NCBI GenBank assembly: GCA_052143895.1
Contig: JBKQRT010000381.1
Coordinates: 1 to 16,611 of the forward strand
Source of the DNA: Bog-756 sp052143895
GTDB taxonomy: Bacteria; Actinomycetota; Acidimicrobiia; Acidimicrobiales; RAAP-2
Direction of reading: 5' to 3'
DNA: 16,611 bases
Shown: in pieces, positions 1 to 7,290 of the stretch
Position numbering within the stretch: the first letter of the stretch is position 1
Layout of the letters: every line of letters starts with the position of its first letter
Position numbers and translations under genes: made by a program
The notes under the pieces: generated by a model
What the model was told of the DNA's origin: nothing
The model's database searches: none
The model's input: only the letters and a program-made list of their open reading frames with translations

Positions 1-14
1 GGCTGACGCCGCGG

Positions 15-20
15 TAGTGT
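15..20 (+). promoter_or_regulatory. Candidate -10 element for tRNA-Pro
   Basis: TAGTGT fits the actinobacterial TANNNT -10 pattern and would start transcription near 27, about 20 nt before the mature tRNA. The matching -35 would lie outside the window, so only half the promoter can be seen. The short leader contains a small CCCC/GGGG inverted repeat. Confidence 0.4.
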
Positions 21-47
21 GGCGGGCTGCTCCCCTCGGGGGGCGGA

Positions 48-125
48 CGGGCTGTGGCGCAGCTTGGTTAGCGCGCTGCGTTCGGGACGCAGAGGTCCCC
101 GGTTCAAATCCGGGCAGCCCGACCA
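48..125 (+). tRNA. tRNA-Pro (anticodon CGG)
   Basis: A full cloverleaf can be folded by eye. The acceptor stem is CGGGCTG (48-54) with CAGCCCG (115-121), the discriminator is A122, and CCA is encoded at 123-125. The anticodon arm is CTGCG-TTCGGGA-CGCAG, giving anticodon CGG, which reads CCG proline codons. The T arm has the usual GGTTCAAATCC loop. No second copy of its 3' end was found elsewhere in the window, so there is no sign of integration at this tRNA here. Confidence 0.97.
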
Positions 126-389
126 ACGAAGGCGCAGTCCAACGCCAGCCGCGGCCTCGGGCGGCTCACCCGTCCTATCTGCCTTGCGGCTCCATTTGGT
201 GTGCACCCCGCGAGCGCAATCGGTGCGAGCGCAATCCATCGGAGTCTGCCGGTCAGTGGACGAACAACTCCCCCTGCCACGGCTGAGGCGTCGTTCTCAG
301 CTCACTCGGCCGGCCGGAACCCTGCCGGCGCCGGGAGGTGGCAGCCATCGGCACGATGATCGGTCGGCCGTGGTGTCTCGCAAGCGACG

Positions 390-430
390 GTATACGCTGT
401 AGACATACGCTCTACATCTACGGTGTATAC
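390..430. promoter_or_regulatory. Paired TetR-style operator palindromes
   Basis: Two 13-bp sites of form T(A/C)TAC-N3-GTA(G/T)A face each other: TATACGCTGTAGA at 391-403 and TCTACGGTGTATA at 417-429, centres 26 bp apart. Together they form an inverted repeat with 14-nt arms (390-403 and 417-430) that differ only by two G-T pairs. A nested perfect repeat TGTAGA/TCTACA lies at 398-403 and 411-416. ATACGC occurs three times. TANNNT elements (TACGCT at 393-398 and 406-411) sit inside, so a bound repressor could block rightward transcription towards treT. TetR-family repressors often use such sites; that link is inference, and no regulator gene is nearby. Confidence 0.55.
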
Positions 431-519
431 GCAAGGTTCGAAGTCCCGTCGGTCGGATCTCCGACCCGGACGCCCGCTCGGGACGAGGACCTGTCTCCCC
501 GCGAGCGACCTGCGTCTGC

Positions 520-525
520 GACAAT
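520..525 (+). promoter_or_regulatory. Candidate -10 for a leaderless treT transcript
   Basis: GACAAT lies 7 nt before an in-frame GTG at 533, the spacing expected for a leaderless mRNA starting at that GTG. The first base departs from TANNNT and no -35 is visible, so this is only a possible alternative to the ATG at 569. Confidence 0.3.
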
Positions 526-568
526 CACAGCCGTGATCCCGCCCCAAACTCCCGGGGTCGAGCTGTCG

Positions 569-1993
569 ATGCGCGACGTCGACGTCCCCGTCCTTTCGAT
601 GTCGAGGCTGGAACCGCTCATCGGCCCCGATCGCCAAGCTGAGCTACACCGGGCCGCCCTCAACGTCCGGCAGCGTCTCGACGGTCGGACGGTCTGGAAC
701 CTGAGCTCGACAGCGGCGGGTGGCGGGGTGGCCGAGATGCTCCAGGTCCTGGTCGGCTACATCCAGGACACCGGCATCGACATCCGTTGGTTGGTCATCT
801 CCGGCGATCCGGAGTTCTTCTCCATCACGAAGCGACTCCACAACCGACTGCACGGTGCTGCCGGCGACGACGGCGACCTCGGCCAGGACGAAGCGCGCCA
901 CTACCGGCGGGTCATCGACGCCAATTTCGCCAGCGCCCTCGGACGCATCCGCAAGGACGACGTCGTGCTCCTCCACGACCCGCAGACCGCGGGCATGGCC
1001 GCCGCCCTCGCCGCCGCGGGTGCCCACGTCGTCTGGAGGTGTCATGTGGGTCGCGAAGGGACGAACCAGTGGACCGAGCAGGCCTGGTCGTTCCTGCGAC
1101 CGCACCTGGCACCTTGCAAGGCGTTCATCTTCTCCCTGGCGCAGTACGCACCCTCCTGGATGGACGGGTCGCGGGTCCGGGTCATCCCACCCTCGATCGA
1201 TCCGTTCTCCCCCAAGAACCAGGAGATGTCCCACGAAGACGTCCACCGCACGCTATGCCGGATCGGTCTGTTCGAGCAGAACGGCGATACGACCGCGGCG
1301 ACCTTCACCCGCCGCGACGGCAGGCTCGGCACGGTGGAACGAAAGGCGTCGATCGTCTCCGAAGGGAGCCCGCTCACCCCCGAGGTTCCTCTGGTGGTGC
1401 AGGTGTCCCGCTGGGACCACCTGAAGGACATGCAGGGCGTGCTGCAGGGGTTCGCCGAGGTCGTGCTCGGAACGACGGACGCCCAACTGGCGCTGGTCGG
1501 CCCCTCGATAGCCGACGTCGCCGACGATCCTGAGGGTTTTCAGGTGTTCGCCGAATGCCTCGATGCCTGGGAGCGCCTGCCCGACCACGGCCGACGACGC
1601 GTGCGACTGGTCACGCTGCCGATGGACGACGTCGATGAGAACGCGGCGATGGTCAATGCGCTGCAACGCCAGGCCACCATCGTGGTCCAGAAGAGCTTGG
1701 TCGAGGGGTTCGGGTTGACCGTCGCCGAAGGAATGTGGAAATCGCGCGCCCTGGTCGCGTCCAACGTCGGCGGTATTGCGCAGCAGATCATCCCAGGAAC
1801 GGGCATCTTGCTCGACGACCCGACGGCGCTCACCGCGTTCGGCAGCACGGTGGCCGAGCTCCTCGCCGAGCCCGACGAGATCGTCCGGCTCGGCGAGCAT
1901 GCCCGGCAGCACGTCCTCGAGAATTTCGTCGGGGACAAGCACCTCCTTCGGTTCGCTCAGCTGATCGAGTGGCTCGTGTCCATGAGGGCGTGA
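569..1993 (+). CDS. treT: Trehalose glycosyltransferring synthase (GT4 glycosyltransferase)
   Basis: 474 aa. TreT enzymes join a nucleotide-sugar glucose to free glucose to make trehalose, a cytosolic compatible solute. The GT-B fold is visible: the N-terminal half carries the glycine-rich GGGVAEML (51-58), HDPQTAG (136-142) and WRCHVG (156-161) motifs typical of this family. The C-terminal half carries VSRWDHLKD (279-287), the start of the donor domain, and the retaining-GT4 EX7E motif in VEGFGLTVAEG (E379, E387). The start is uncertain: ATG 569 matches the usual family N-terminus (DVDVP), while in-frame GTG 533 could be leaderless. The Shine-Dalgarno before 569 is weak. It stands alone, 139 nt before the next gene, with a possible repressor site about 140 nt upstream. 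A related retaining glycosyltransferase with another acceptor cannot be excluded. Confidence 0.85.
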   Translation: MRDVDVPVLSMSRLEPLIGPDRQAELHRAALNVRQRLDGRTVWNLSSTAAGGGVAEMLQVLVGYIQDTGIDIRWLVISGDPEFFSITKRLHNRLHGAAGDDGDLGQDEARHYRRVIDANFASALGRIRKDDVVLLHDPQTAGMAAALAAAGAHVVWRCHVGREGTNQWTEQAWSFLRPHLAPCKAFIFSLAQYAPSWMDGSRVRVIPPSIDPFSPKNQEMSHEDVHRTLCRIGLFEQNGDTTAATFTRRDGRLGTVERKASIVSEGSPLTPEVPLVVQVSRWDHLKDMQGVLQGFAEVVLGTTDAQLALVGPSIADVADDPEGFQVFAECLDAWERLPDHGRRRVRLVTLPMDDVDENAAMVNALQRQATIVVQKSLVEGFGLTVAEGMWKSRALVASNVGGIAQQIIPGTGILLDDPTALTAFGSTVAELLAEPDEIVRLGEHARQHVLENFVGDKHLLRFAQLIEWLVSMRA

Positions 1994-2057
1994 GCAGGTC
2001 CGCGGAGGCCGGAACCCAGCCCCAGGGGTGCGAGGACCGACGCGAGCCGGCACTCGC

Positions 2058-2063
2058 TACTCT
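2058..2063 (+). promoter_or_regulatory. Candidate -10 for the L,D-transpeptidase gene
   Basis: TACTCT fits TANNNT in the spacer after treT and would give a leader of roughly 60 nt before the ATG at 2133. There is no convincing -35. If real, the transpeptidase has its own promoter rather than depending on treT read-through. Confidence 0.35.
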
Positions 2064-2132
2064 CGACGGTGACGCCCACCCCGGGGTCAGCGCCGGGATC
2101 CGACCGGAACGGGCCGCCCGCCTCGAGGTGCG

Positions 2133-3302
2133 ATGACCGAGTTCGAGTACACGATCCTCAAGCCACCGGCCCGGCGGCATCGAGCGGCGTGGATCATCGG
2201 CGTCGCCGTGGCGGTCGTCGTGGTGGCCCTCGGCGCGTTCGCCGTCGGCAGGCACACCCACGCCGGTGGGCATCCGGCCCCGCCGCCGGGGGCCGCACCT
2301 CCGACGTCCGTCCCCCTCACCGTCGTGTCCACGACTCCCGCGAGCGGCACCTCCGGCGTTCCCTCCGACCAAGCGGTCTCCATCCGCTTCTCGTCTCCGG
2401 TGTCCGGAGGATCGGGCATGCCGACCTTCAACCCACCGGTGGGCGGCACGTGGACGAGGACCGGCCCGTCCACCCTCTCGTTTGCCGCAACCGGCCCGTT
2501 CATCCCCACCTCCACCGAGACCTTGACCATCCCAGCCGGCGAGGCTGGTCCACGGACCTCCCGCGGCATCGGGTTGTCCGCCCCGGTCACGGTGACGTTC
2601 ACGGTTGCGCAGGCCAGCACCGAGCGATTCCAGCAGTTGCTCGGCCAGCTGGGTTACCTCCCGCTCTCGTTCACTCCGAGCGCCCCGGTGGCGACCCCGA
2701 CGGAGGAGCTCACCGCCCAGCCCGGCGCGTTCGCCTGGCGGTGGCCGGGGCTGCCGGCCTCCCTGACGTCCCTCTGGACCGAGGGAACGGAGAACGTCAT
2801 CACCAAGGGAGCGGTGATGAACTTCGAGAACCAGAACGGGCTGCCCGTCGACGGCCTCGCCGGCAAGCAGGTGTGGACGGCGTTGCTGGCCGACGTCGGC
2901 TCCAACCGGACGAATGCCGATCCCTACACGTACGTCTACGTGTCCAAGCAGCTCCCCGAGTCGCTCACCCTCTACGAGACCGGGGCACCGGTGATGACGA
3001 ACATACCGGTCAATACCGGCGCCCCCGGCGCCGACACCACCGACGGCACGTACCCGGTCTTCGAGCACGTCACGAGTTCCCGCATGCAGGGCACCAATCC
3101 GGACGGCACGACGTACGACGACCCGAATGTGCCCTGGGCCAGCTACTTCAACGGCGGGGACGCCCTGCACGGCTTCGTGCGGGCGAGCTACGGCTTCCCC
3201 CAGAGCAACGGCTGCGTCGAGATGTCCATCGCCAATGCGGCCCAGGTGTGGCCGTTGACCCCGATCGGCACGGTGGTCACGGTGGACGGCCCGGCCTCGT
3301 GA
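2133..3302 (+). CDS. Membrane-anchored L,D-transpeptidase (YkuD) with Ig-like and PG-binding modules
   Basis: 389 aa. YkuD enzymes form 3-3 cross-links in peptidoglycan outside the membrane through a catalytic cysteine. In order: short cytoplasmic N-terminus; one transmembrane helix (about 20-39); Pro-rich linker (47-61); a bacterial Ig-like domain (about 62-158, with the TTPASGTSGVPSDQAVSIRF signature); a peptidoglycan-binding-like module (about 163-253, FQQLLGQLGYLP and GLPVDGLAGKQVWTALL); then the YkuD domain (about 260-389). The active site is H346 followed by S358-N-G-C361. Asn359 sits where most family members have His (SHGC). GAGGTG (2125-2130) is only 2 nt from the ATG, close for a ribosome site. 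It probably remodels the cell wall; substrate preference cannot be read from sequence. Confidence 0.9.
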   Translation: MTEFEYTILKPPARRHRAAWIIGVAVAVVVVALGAFAVGRHTHAGGHPAPPPGAAPPTSVPLTVVSTTPASGTSGVPSDQAVSIRFSSPVSGGSGMPTFNPPVGGTWTRTGPSTLSFAATGPFIPTSTETLTIPAGEAGPRTSRGIGLSAPVTVTFTVAQASTERFQQLLGQLGYLPLSFTPSAPVATPTEELTAQPGAFAWRWPGLPASLTSLWTEGTENVITKGAVMNFENQNGLPVDGLAGKQVWTALLADVGSNRTNADPYTYVYVSKQLPESLTLYETGAPVMTNIPVNTGAPGADTTDGTYPVFEHVTSSRMQGTNPDGTTYDDPNVPWASYFNGGDALHGFVRASYGFPQSNGCVEMSIANAAQVWPLTPIGTVVTVDGPAS

Positions 3303-3304
3303 GG

Positions 3305-3334
3305 TTCGGACGCCGACGAGCCGGGCCGTAGGAT
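3305..3334 (+). promoter_or_regulatory. Candidate promoter of the aldo-keto reductase gene
   Basis: TTCGGA (3305-3310), an 18-nt spacer and TAGGAT (3329-3334) form a plausible SigA-type promoter starting the transcript near 3341. The -35 matches TTGACA at only three of six bases. It begins directly after the transpeptidase stop codon. Confidence 0.4.
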
Positions 3335-3363
3335 TCGTCGCACGAGGATCAGAAGGAGAGAGC

Positions 3364-4329
3364 ATGGACATGGAATACCGGCGCCTCGGAAGGTCCGGGC
3401 TCAAGGTCAGCGTGCTGTCCTTCGGCTCGTGGGTCACCTTCGGGCCCCAGCTGGCCGGCAGCCTGGCCGAGGACTGCCTGGCGGCCGCGTACGACGCGGG
3501 GGTGAACTTCTTCGACAACGCCGAGGCGTACTCGGCCGGTGAGTCGGAGCGGATCATGGGCCAGGCGATCGCCTCCCTGGGATGGCCGCGCCACAGCTAC
3601 GTGCTCTCGACCAAGCTCTTCTGGGGCCTCCATCCCGGGGTCAACATGCGAAACACCCTCAATCGCAAGTACCTCCTGCAGGCCATCGACGGATCGCTGG
3701 AGCGCTTCGGTCTGGACTTCGTCGATCTGGTCTACTGCCACCGACCGGACCCCGAGACGCCCATCGAGGAGACGGTATGGGCGATGTCCGACATCATCAC
3801 CAGCGGCAAGGCGCTCTACTGGGGCACCTCCGAGTGGTCGGCAGATGCCTTGCGCGAAGCCTGGGACATCGCCGATCGCCATCACCTGCACAAGCCGGTG
3901 GTGGAGCAGCCCCAGTACAACCTGTTGTGGCGGGACCGGGTGGAGCAGGAGTACGCCCCCCTCTACGACGGGCTCGGGCTCGGCCTCACGACCTGGAGCC
4001 CACTGAGTTCCGGCCTGCTCACCGGGAAGTACCTCGACGGGGTACCCGACGGATCCCGGGCCACCCTCCCAGGCTACGAGTGGCTGCGCAACCTCCTCAC
4101 GGACCCCGCACGCAATGAGAAGGTGCGCTCGCTACAGGCCATCGCCGCCGAGCTCGACTGTACCCTCGCGCAGCTGTCCATCGCCTGGTGCGCCAAGAAC
4201 CCGCACGTCTCGTCGGTGATCACTGGGGCCAGCCGGGTCGAGCAGGTGCACGAGAACCTGGCCGCGCTGGAGGTGCTGCCCAAACTCAGCGACGACGTGC
4301 TCTCCCGGATCGACGAGGTAACGCTCTGA
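3364..4329 (+). CDS. Aldo-keto reductase, Kv-beta/AKR6-like
   Basis: 321 aa, normal for the family: a cytosolic NADPH-dependent (beta/alpha)8 barrel that reduces aldehydes or ketones. All four catalytic residues are visible: D51 and Y56 in FFDNAEAYS, K84 in LSTKLFWG, and H126 in LVYCHRPDP. VEQPQYNLLWRD and TTWSPLSSGLLTGKY resemble the Kv-channel beta-subunit/YghZ branch rather than the 2,5-diketogluconate reductases. C-terminal residues around SSVITGASRVEQVHENL form the usual NADPH phosphate-binding loop. AGAAGGAGAG (3351-3360) places GGAG 5 nt before ATG 3364, which decides this start over ATG 3370. It is separated from upstream and downstream genes, so context does not reveal its substrate. 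Confidence 0.93.
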   Translation: MDMEYRRLGRSGLKVSVLSFGSWVTFGPQLAGSLAEDCLAAAYDAGVNFFDNAEAYSAGESERIMGQAIASLGWPRHSYVLSTKLFWGLHPGVNMRNTLNRKYLLQAIDGSLERFGLDFVDLVYCHRPDPETPIEETVWAMSDIITSGKALYWGTSEWSADALREAWDIADRHHLHKPVVEQPQYNLLWRDRVEQEYAPLYDGLGLGLTTWSPLSSGLLTGKYLDGVPDGSRATLPGYEWLRNLLTDPARNEKVRSLQAIAAELDCTLAQLSIAWCAKNPHVSSVITGASRVEQVHENLAALEVLPKLSDDVLSRIDEVTL

Positions 4330-4347
4330 CTCACGCTTCGATCGGGG

Positions 4348-4929
4348 TCAGTCAGCCTCGGTCCCCGACGGTGCAGGGGTGCTGCGGTCCGGCCGATCCG
4401 GAGACGGGGCCGCAGATCCGTCGGTGGATCGGCCATCGCGATCTCCGGCGGGAGACTCGCCGGATCCTGCTTCTTGAAGCCGGGCGTACTCGAGCACGCG
4501 CCGGTTGACCTGGCGGGCCACGTAGAGCGAGAACACCGCACCCGGGATCTCGAAGCAGATGGCGAGCACCAGTGCCTCGAGTAGCTGGGCGCGGTCGCCA
4601 GACGTGGTCACATCGAACCAAGCGTCGACGAAGAGCAGCACCGCGGTGGCGGTAGCGGGGAACTCGACCCGGGGATCCACCTTGAACGCCATGTAGGCCG
4701 TGCGCAGGATGGCCAGCGCCAGCAGGACGTCGAACCCCACCCAGGCCGCCCGGTAGTGCAGATCGAGATCGCGCCGAGGCAAGGTGACGGCCAGATAGGC
4801 GATCCACGGCAGGAGCGCGACGCCGGCGGCGGCGTAGAGCCACGCCATCCGCCTGGCTCGCTGCCGGCTCTCGCTCAGCAGGGCGCCCCGGAGTTCCTCC
4901 GGAATCTCGCTCCGCCTCTCTTCGGCCAC
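4348..4929 (-). CDS. Four-helix integral membrane protein of unknown function
   Basis: 193 aa beginning with GTG. It has a charged N-terminus (MAEERRSEIPEELRG), four predicted membrane helices (about 28-50, 62-82, 89-108, 118-138), then a basic stretch (RQVNRRVLEYARLQ) and a low-complexity hydrophilic tail (about 155-193, rich in S, P, D and R). The short loops and an Asp-rich third helix (LLFVDAWFDV) are notable. I do not recognise a named family; similar uncharacterised four-helix proteins are common in actinobacteria. It converges on the aldo-keto reductase with an 18-nt gap and lies downstream of ppk1, from which it is insulated by two hairpins. A TANNNT box 6 nt before the GTG suggests leaderless expression. 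Confidence 0.85.
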   Translation of the reverse strand: MAEERRSEIPEELRGALLSESRQRARRMAWLYAAAGVALLPWIAYLAVTLPRRDLDLHYRAAWVGFDVLLALAILRTAYMAFKVDPRVEFPATATAVLLFVDAWFDVTTSGDRAQLLEALVLAICFEIPGAVFSLYVARQVNRRVLEYARLQEAGSGESPAGDRDGRSTDGSAAPSPDRPDRSTPAPSGTEAD

Positions 4930-4935
4930 CGTTCC

Positions 4936-4941
4936 AGACTA
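4936..4941 (-). promoter_or_regulatory. -10 element, leaderless promoter of the membrane protein gene
   Basis: On the minus strand TAGTCT is followed by 6 nt (GGAACG) and the GTG start at 4929. This is the arrangement of leaderless actinobacterial transcripts, in which the mRNA begins at the start codon. No Shine-Dalgarno sequence is present, which agrees. Confidence 0.55.
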
Positions 4942-4967
4942 CGGCCCGCACCCTGCATTCGGACCGG

Positions 4968-4985
4968 CGGTGCCCCAGGGCACCG
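4968..4985 (-). terminator. Second hairpin downstream of ppk1
   Basis: CGGTGCC/GGCACCG form a perfect 7-bp stem with a 4-nt loop, directly abutting the larger hairpin at 4986-5022. It lies just upstream of the promoter of the next minus-strand gene. There is no U-tract. It probably acts with the larger stem as a tandem terminator. Confidence 0.45.
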
Positions 4986-5022
4986 GCCTCCGTGGCCGGC
5001 CGACGGGACCGGCCACGGAGGC
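4986..5022 (-). terminator. Probable terminator of ppk1 (14-bp perfect stem)
   Basis: GCCTCCGTGGCCGG (4986-4999) and CCGGCCACGGAGGC (5009-5022) are exact inverted copies with a 9-nt loop, beginning 4 nt after the ppk1 stop codon. The stem is very stable. A T-run is missing, as is common for high-GC actinobacterial terminators. Confidence 0.7.
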
Positions 5023-5026
5023 GCAC

Positions 5027-7132
5027 TCAGCGGCGGTCGTCCAGCAGCGAGCTGCGACCCAGGGCCGCCACCTGGAGTGCGTGCTGCGCCCCCATCCCCG
5101 CCACCATCGGAATCCGGTGCCAGCTGCCGTCGGGATCGAGCGACCACGACTGCGTGTCATCCCCGAGGTTGAGCTGGAGGATCTCCTCGAGCTGCACCAC
5201 GGCGTCGGGGTCGGCCACCGGGATCATCGCCTCGACCCGCCGATCGAGGTTCCGCCGTCGGAGGTCCGCGGAGCCGATGTAGTAGGTGGCCGGGCCGTTC
5301 GCCCGTCCGCCGAAGCGGAGGATCCGGGAGTGCTCGAGGAACCTCCCGACGATCGACCGGACCCGGATGGTCTCGGACAGCCCGGGTACGCCGGGGCGGA
5401 GACAGCAGATGCCGCGGATGATGAGGTCAATGGGCACTCCGGCCTGCGAGGCACGGTAGAGGGCGTCGATCACGGCGACGTCGTCAAGCCCGTTCACCTT
5501 GATCACGATGCGGCCATCGGTGCCGGCCAGGGCCTGCTCGTCGATGCAGTCGACCACCCGGTCGCGGATCCCACCTGGCGAGGTCACCAGTTCCTGGTAG
5601 TGGGGGGGCTGGCTGAAGCCGGTGATGTAGTTGAAGAACCGGGTCAGGTCGGCCCCGAGTTCAGGGCGCGACGACAGGACGCCGAGGTCCTCGTACATGC
5701 GGGCCGTCTTCGGGTTGTAGTTTCCGGTGCCGACGTGGCAGTAGAGCCGCACGGCGTCGCCCTCCTGGCGCACGACCAGGGTGGTCTTGGCGTGGGTCTT
5801 GAGTCCCATGAGGCCGTAGATGACATGGGCACCCGACTCTTCGAGCGCTCGGGCCCACCCGATGTTCGCCTCCTCGTCGAACCGAGCGGTGACCTCGACC
5901 AGCACCGCCACCTGCTTCCCATGCTCGGCGGCGCGGACCAGCGCCGCCACCACCGGGCTGTCACCAGAGGTGCGGTACAGGCACTGCTTGATGGCGAGCA
6001 CGTGCGGGTCGTCGGCCGCCTCGTTCATCAGCTCCTCCACCGAGGCGGAGAACGAATCGTAAGGATGGTGCACGAGCACGTCCTGGCGGGCGAGCACGGA
6101 AAAGATGCTCGAGTCCTCCTCACGCTCCACCGAGGTCAGCGGGTACGGCACCAGGGGCGTCCAGGGTTCGTCGTGCAGCTCGGGGCGATCGAGGCCGTGG
6201 ATGGTCCAGAAGCAGTCGAGGCCGAGCGGTCCGGCAAAGCGGTAGACGTCGTCGGGGCCGAGCCCGAGCTCCTCCGTCAGGCGTTCGACCGGCCCCTCCG
6301 ACGTGCGTGAATCGATCTCCAGACGGACCACGGGAAGGAACCGGCGGCGACGGAGCTCCTCCTGCAGCGCAAGGAGCAGATCGTCGGCGGCGTCGTCGTC
6401 GAGGGCCAGGTCGGCGTCGCGGGTCACCCGGAAGACGCACGGCGTCCCAACGTCCATCCCCGGGAACAGTTCGCCGATGAACGCCACAAGCGTCTGCTCG
6501 AGGGGGACGAAGCGGTCCCCGTCCGGAAGGGCGAGCAGCCGGTCCACGTTCGGGGGCACCTTGACCCTGGCGAACCGCGAGGTGTCGTCGTTGCGGTTCC
6601 GGACCTCGACACCGAGGTTGAGGGACAGGTTGGAGATGTAGGGGAACGGATGACTCGGGTCGACCGTCAGCGGCGTCACCACGGGCAGGATCAGACGCTC
6701 GAACACCTCATGCAGGTAGGCGTGATCCCGCTCGCCGAGCGAGTCCCAGTCGCAGAGCTCGATCCCCTGCTTCCTGAGGGCAGGGGCCAGCTCGTCCAGC
6801 AGGAGCGATTCCTGCCGGCGCACCATGCGTTCGAGGGAAGCCCGGACGTCGGAGAGCAGCTGGTCGGGTGTGCTCCCATTGAGGGCCAGGCTCTTGATGC
6901 CGGCAACCACCTGACGCCGGAGGCCGGCCACCTGCACCTGGAAGAACTCGTCGATCCTCTCGCTGAACAGGACCAGGAACTTGACCCGCTCGAGCAACGG
7001 GATTGCGGCGTCGGCCACCAGATCGAGCAGGCGGTCATTGAAGTCGAGGTCGGACAGCTGGCGGGCGAAGTACCGCGAGTCGGGGTCACCCTCCGCTCCT
7101 TCCGACGCTCCTCGGACCGCCTCCACACTCAT
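5027..7132 (-). CDS. ppk1: Polyphosphate kinase 1
   Basis: 701 aa, the normal PPK1 length. PPK1 reversibly transfers the gamma phosphate of ATP to polyphosphate through a phosphohistidine. The N-terminal domain (RYFARQLSDLDFNDRLL, 20-36), head domain (PHPFPYISNLSLNLGV region, 158-175) and both phospholipase-D-like catalytic domains are present. H447 in LKTHAKT corresponds to the autophosphorylated histidine, and H466 (CHVGTGNYNP) and H601 (LEHSRI) match the other conserved histidines. GSADLRRRNLDRRVE (620-634) is the usual C-terminal motif. The start at ATG 7132 is chosen because a TANNNT box sits 6 nt before it; the frame is open further upstream but lacks family sequence. ppa is transcribed divergently, so polyphosphate synthesis and pyrophosphate removal share a control region. 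Confidence 0.97.
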   Translation of the reverse strand: MSVEAVRGASEGAEGDPDSRYFARQLSDLDFNDRLLDLVADAAIPLLERVKFLVLFSERIDEFFQVQVAGLRRQVVAGIKSLALNGSTPDQLLSDVRASLERMVRRQESLLLDELAPALRKQGIELCDWDSLGERDHAYLHEVFERLILPVVTPLTVDPSHPFPYISNLSLNLGVEVRNRNDDTSRFARVKVPPNVDRLLALPDGDRFVPLEQTLVAFIGELFPGMDVGTPCVFRVTRDADLALDDDAADDLLLALQEELRRRRFLPVVRLEIDSRTSEGPVERLTEELGLGPDDVYRFAGPLGLDCFWTIHGLDRPELHDEPWTPLVPYPLTSVEREEDSSIFSVLARQDVLVHHPYDSFSASVEELMNEAADDPHVLAIKQCLYRTSGDSPVVAALVRAAEHGKQVAVLVEVTARFDEEANIGWARALEESGAHVIYGLMGLKTHAKTTLVVRQEGDAVRLYCHVGTGNYNPKTARMYEDLGVLSSRPELGADLTRFFNYITGFSQPPHYQELVTSPGGIRDRVVDCIDEQALAGTDGRIVIKVNGLDDVAVIDALYRASQAGVPIDLIIRGICCLRPGVPGLSETIRVRSIVGRFLEHSRILRFGGRANGPATYYIGSADLRRRNLDRRVEAMIPVADPDAVVQLEEILQLNLGDDTQSWSLDPDGSWHRIPMVAGMGAQHALQVAALGRSSLLDDRR

Positions 7133-7138
7133 TGGGCC

Positions 7139-7144
7139 ACGATA
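7139..7144 (-). promoter_or_regulatory. -10 element, leaderless promoter of ppk1
   Basis: On the minus strand TATCGT is followed by GGCCCA and then the ATG at 7132, a 6-nt gap that predicts transcription starting at the start codon. There is no Shine-Dalgarno sequence upstream of this ATG. No good -35 is visible. Confidence 0.55.
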
Positions 7145-7253
7145 GCAACCGTCTGCGCTCGCCCCTCCCCGGCTCCGCGGGCCGGCGGGGCACCGCTCGC
7201 CGGGCTGCGTCCATCCTTCCGGGCAGCCGTCCGCCAGCAGGTTGGCGGTGGGA

Positions 7254-7259
7254 GACAAT
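7254..7259 (+). promoter_or_regulatory. Candidate -10 for ppa
   Basis: GACAAT lies in the divergent ppk1/ppa spacer, predicting a start near 7266 and a leader of about 25 nt that contains the ribosome site GAGGAAAGG (7274-7282). The -35 is not convincing. The same hexamer occurs before treT at 520-525. Confidence 0.3.
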
Positions 7260-7290
7260 GGGTGTCCCGGAGTGAGGAAAGGCCCAAGCC

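Larger units (their letters stand above)
126..532. other. Gene-free stretch between tRNA-Pro and treT
   Basis: About 400 nt without a convincing gene. Open frames here lack ribosome binding sites and recognisable protein sequence, and the frame upstream of treT is simply open by GC bias. The only structured part is the palindromic operator-like cluster at 390-430. The stretch may hold the treT promoter. Confidence 0.6.

Noticed and set aside
1830..3557. Long minus-strand open frame of 575 codons
   Set aside because: It lies opposite treT and the L,D-transpeptidase, is Arg/Gly/His-rich shadow sequence, and shows no family motif.
4326..4355. CTGACT/AGTCAG inverted repeat between the convergent aldo-keto reductase and membrane protein genes as a terminator
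   Set aside because: The stem is only 6 bp with an 18-nt loop, overlaps both stop codons and has no T-run.
4970..6310. Long open frame of 446 codons on the plus strand
   Set aside because: It is antisense to ppk1, arises from high-GC codon bias, has no ribosome site and no recognisable protein sequence.
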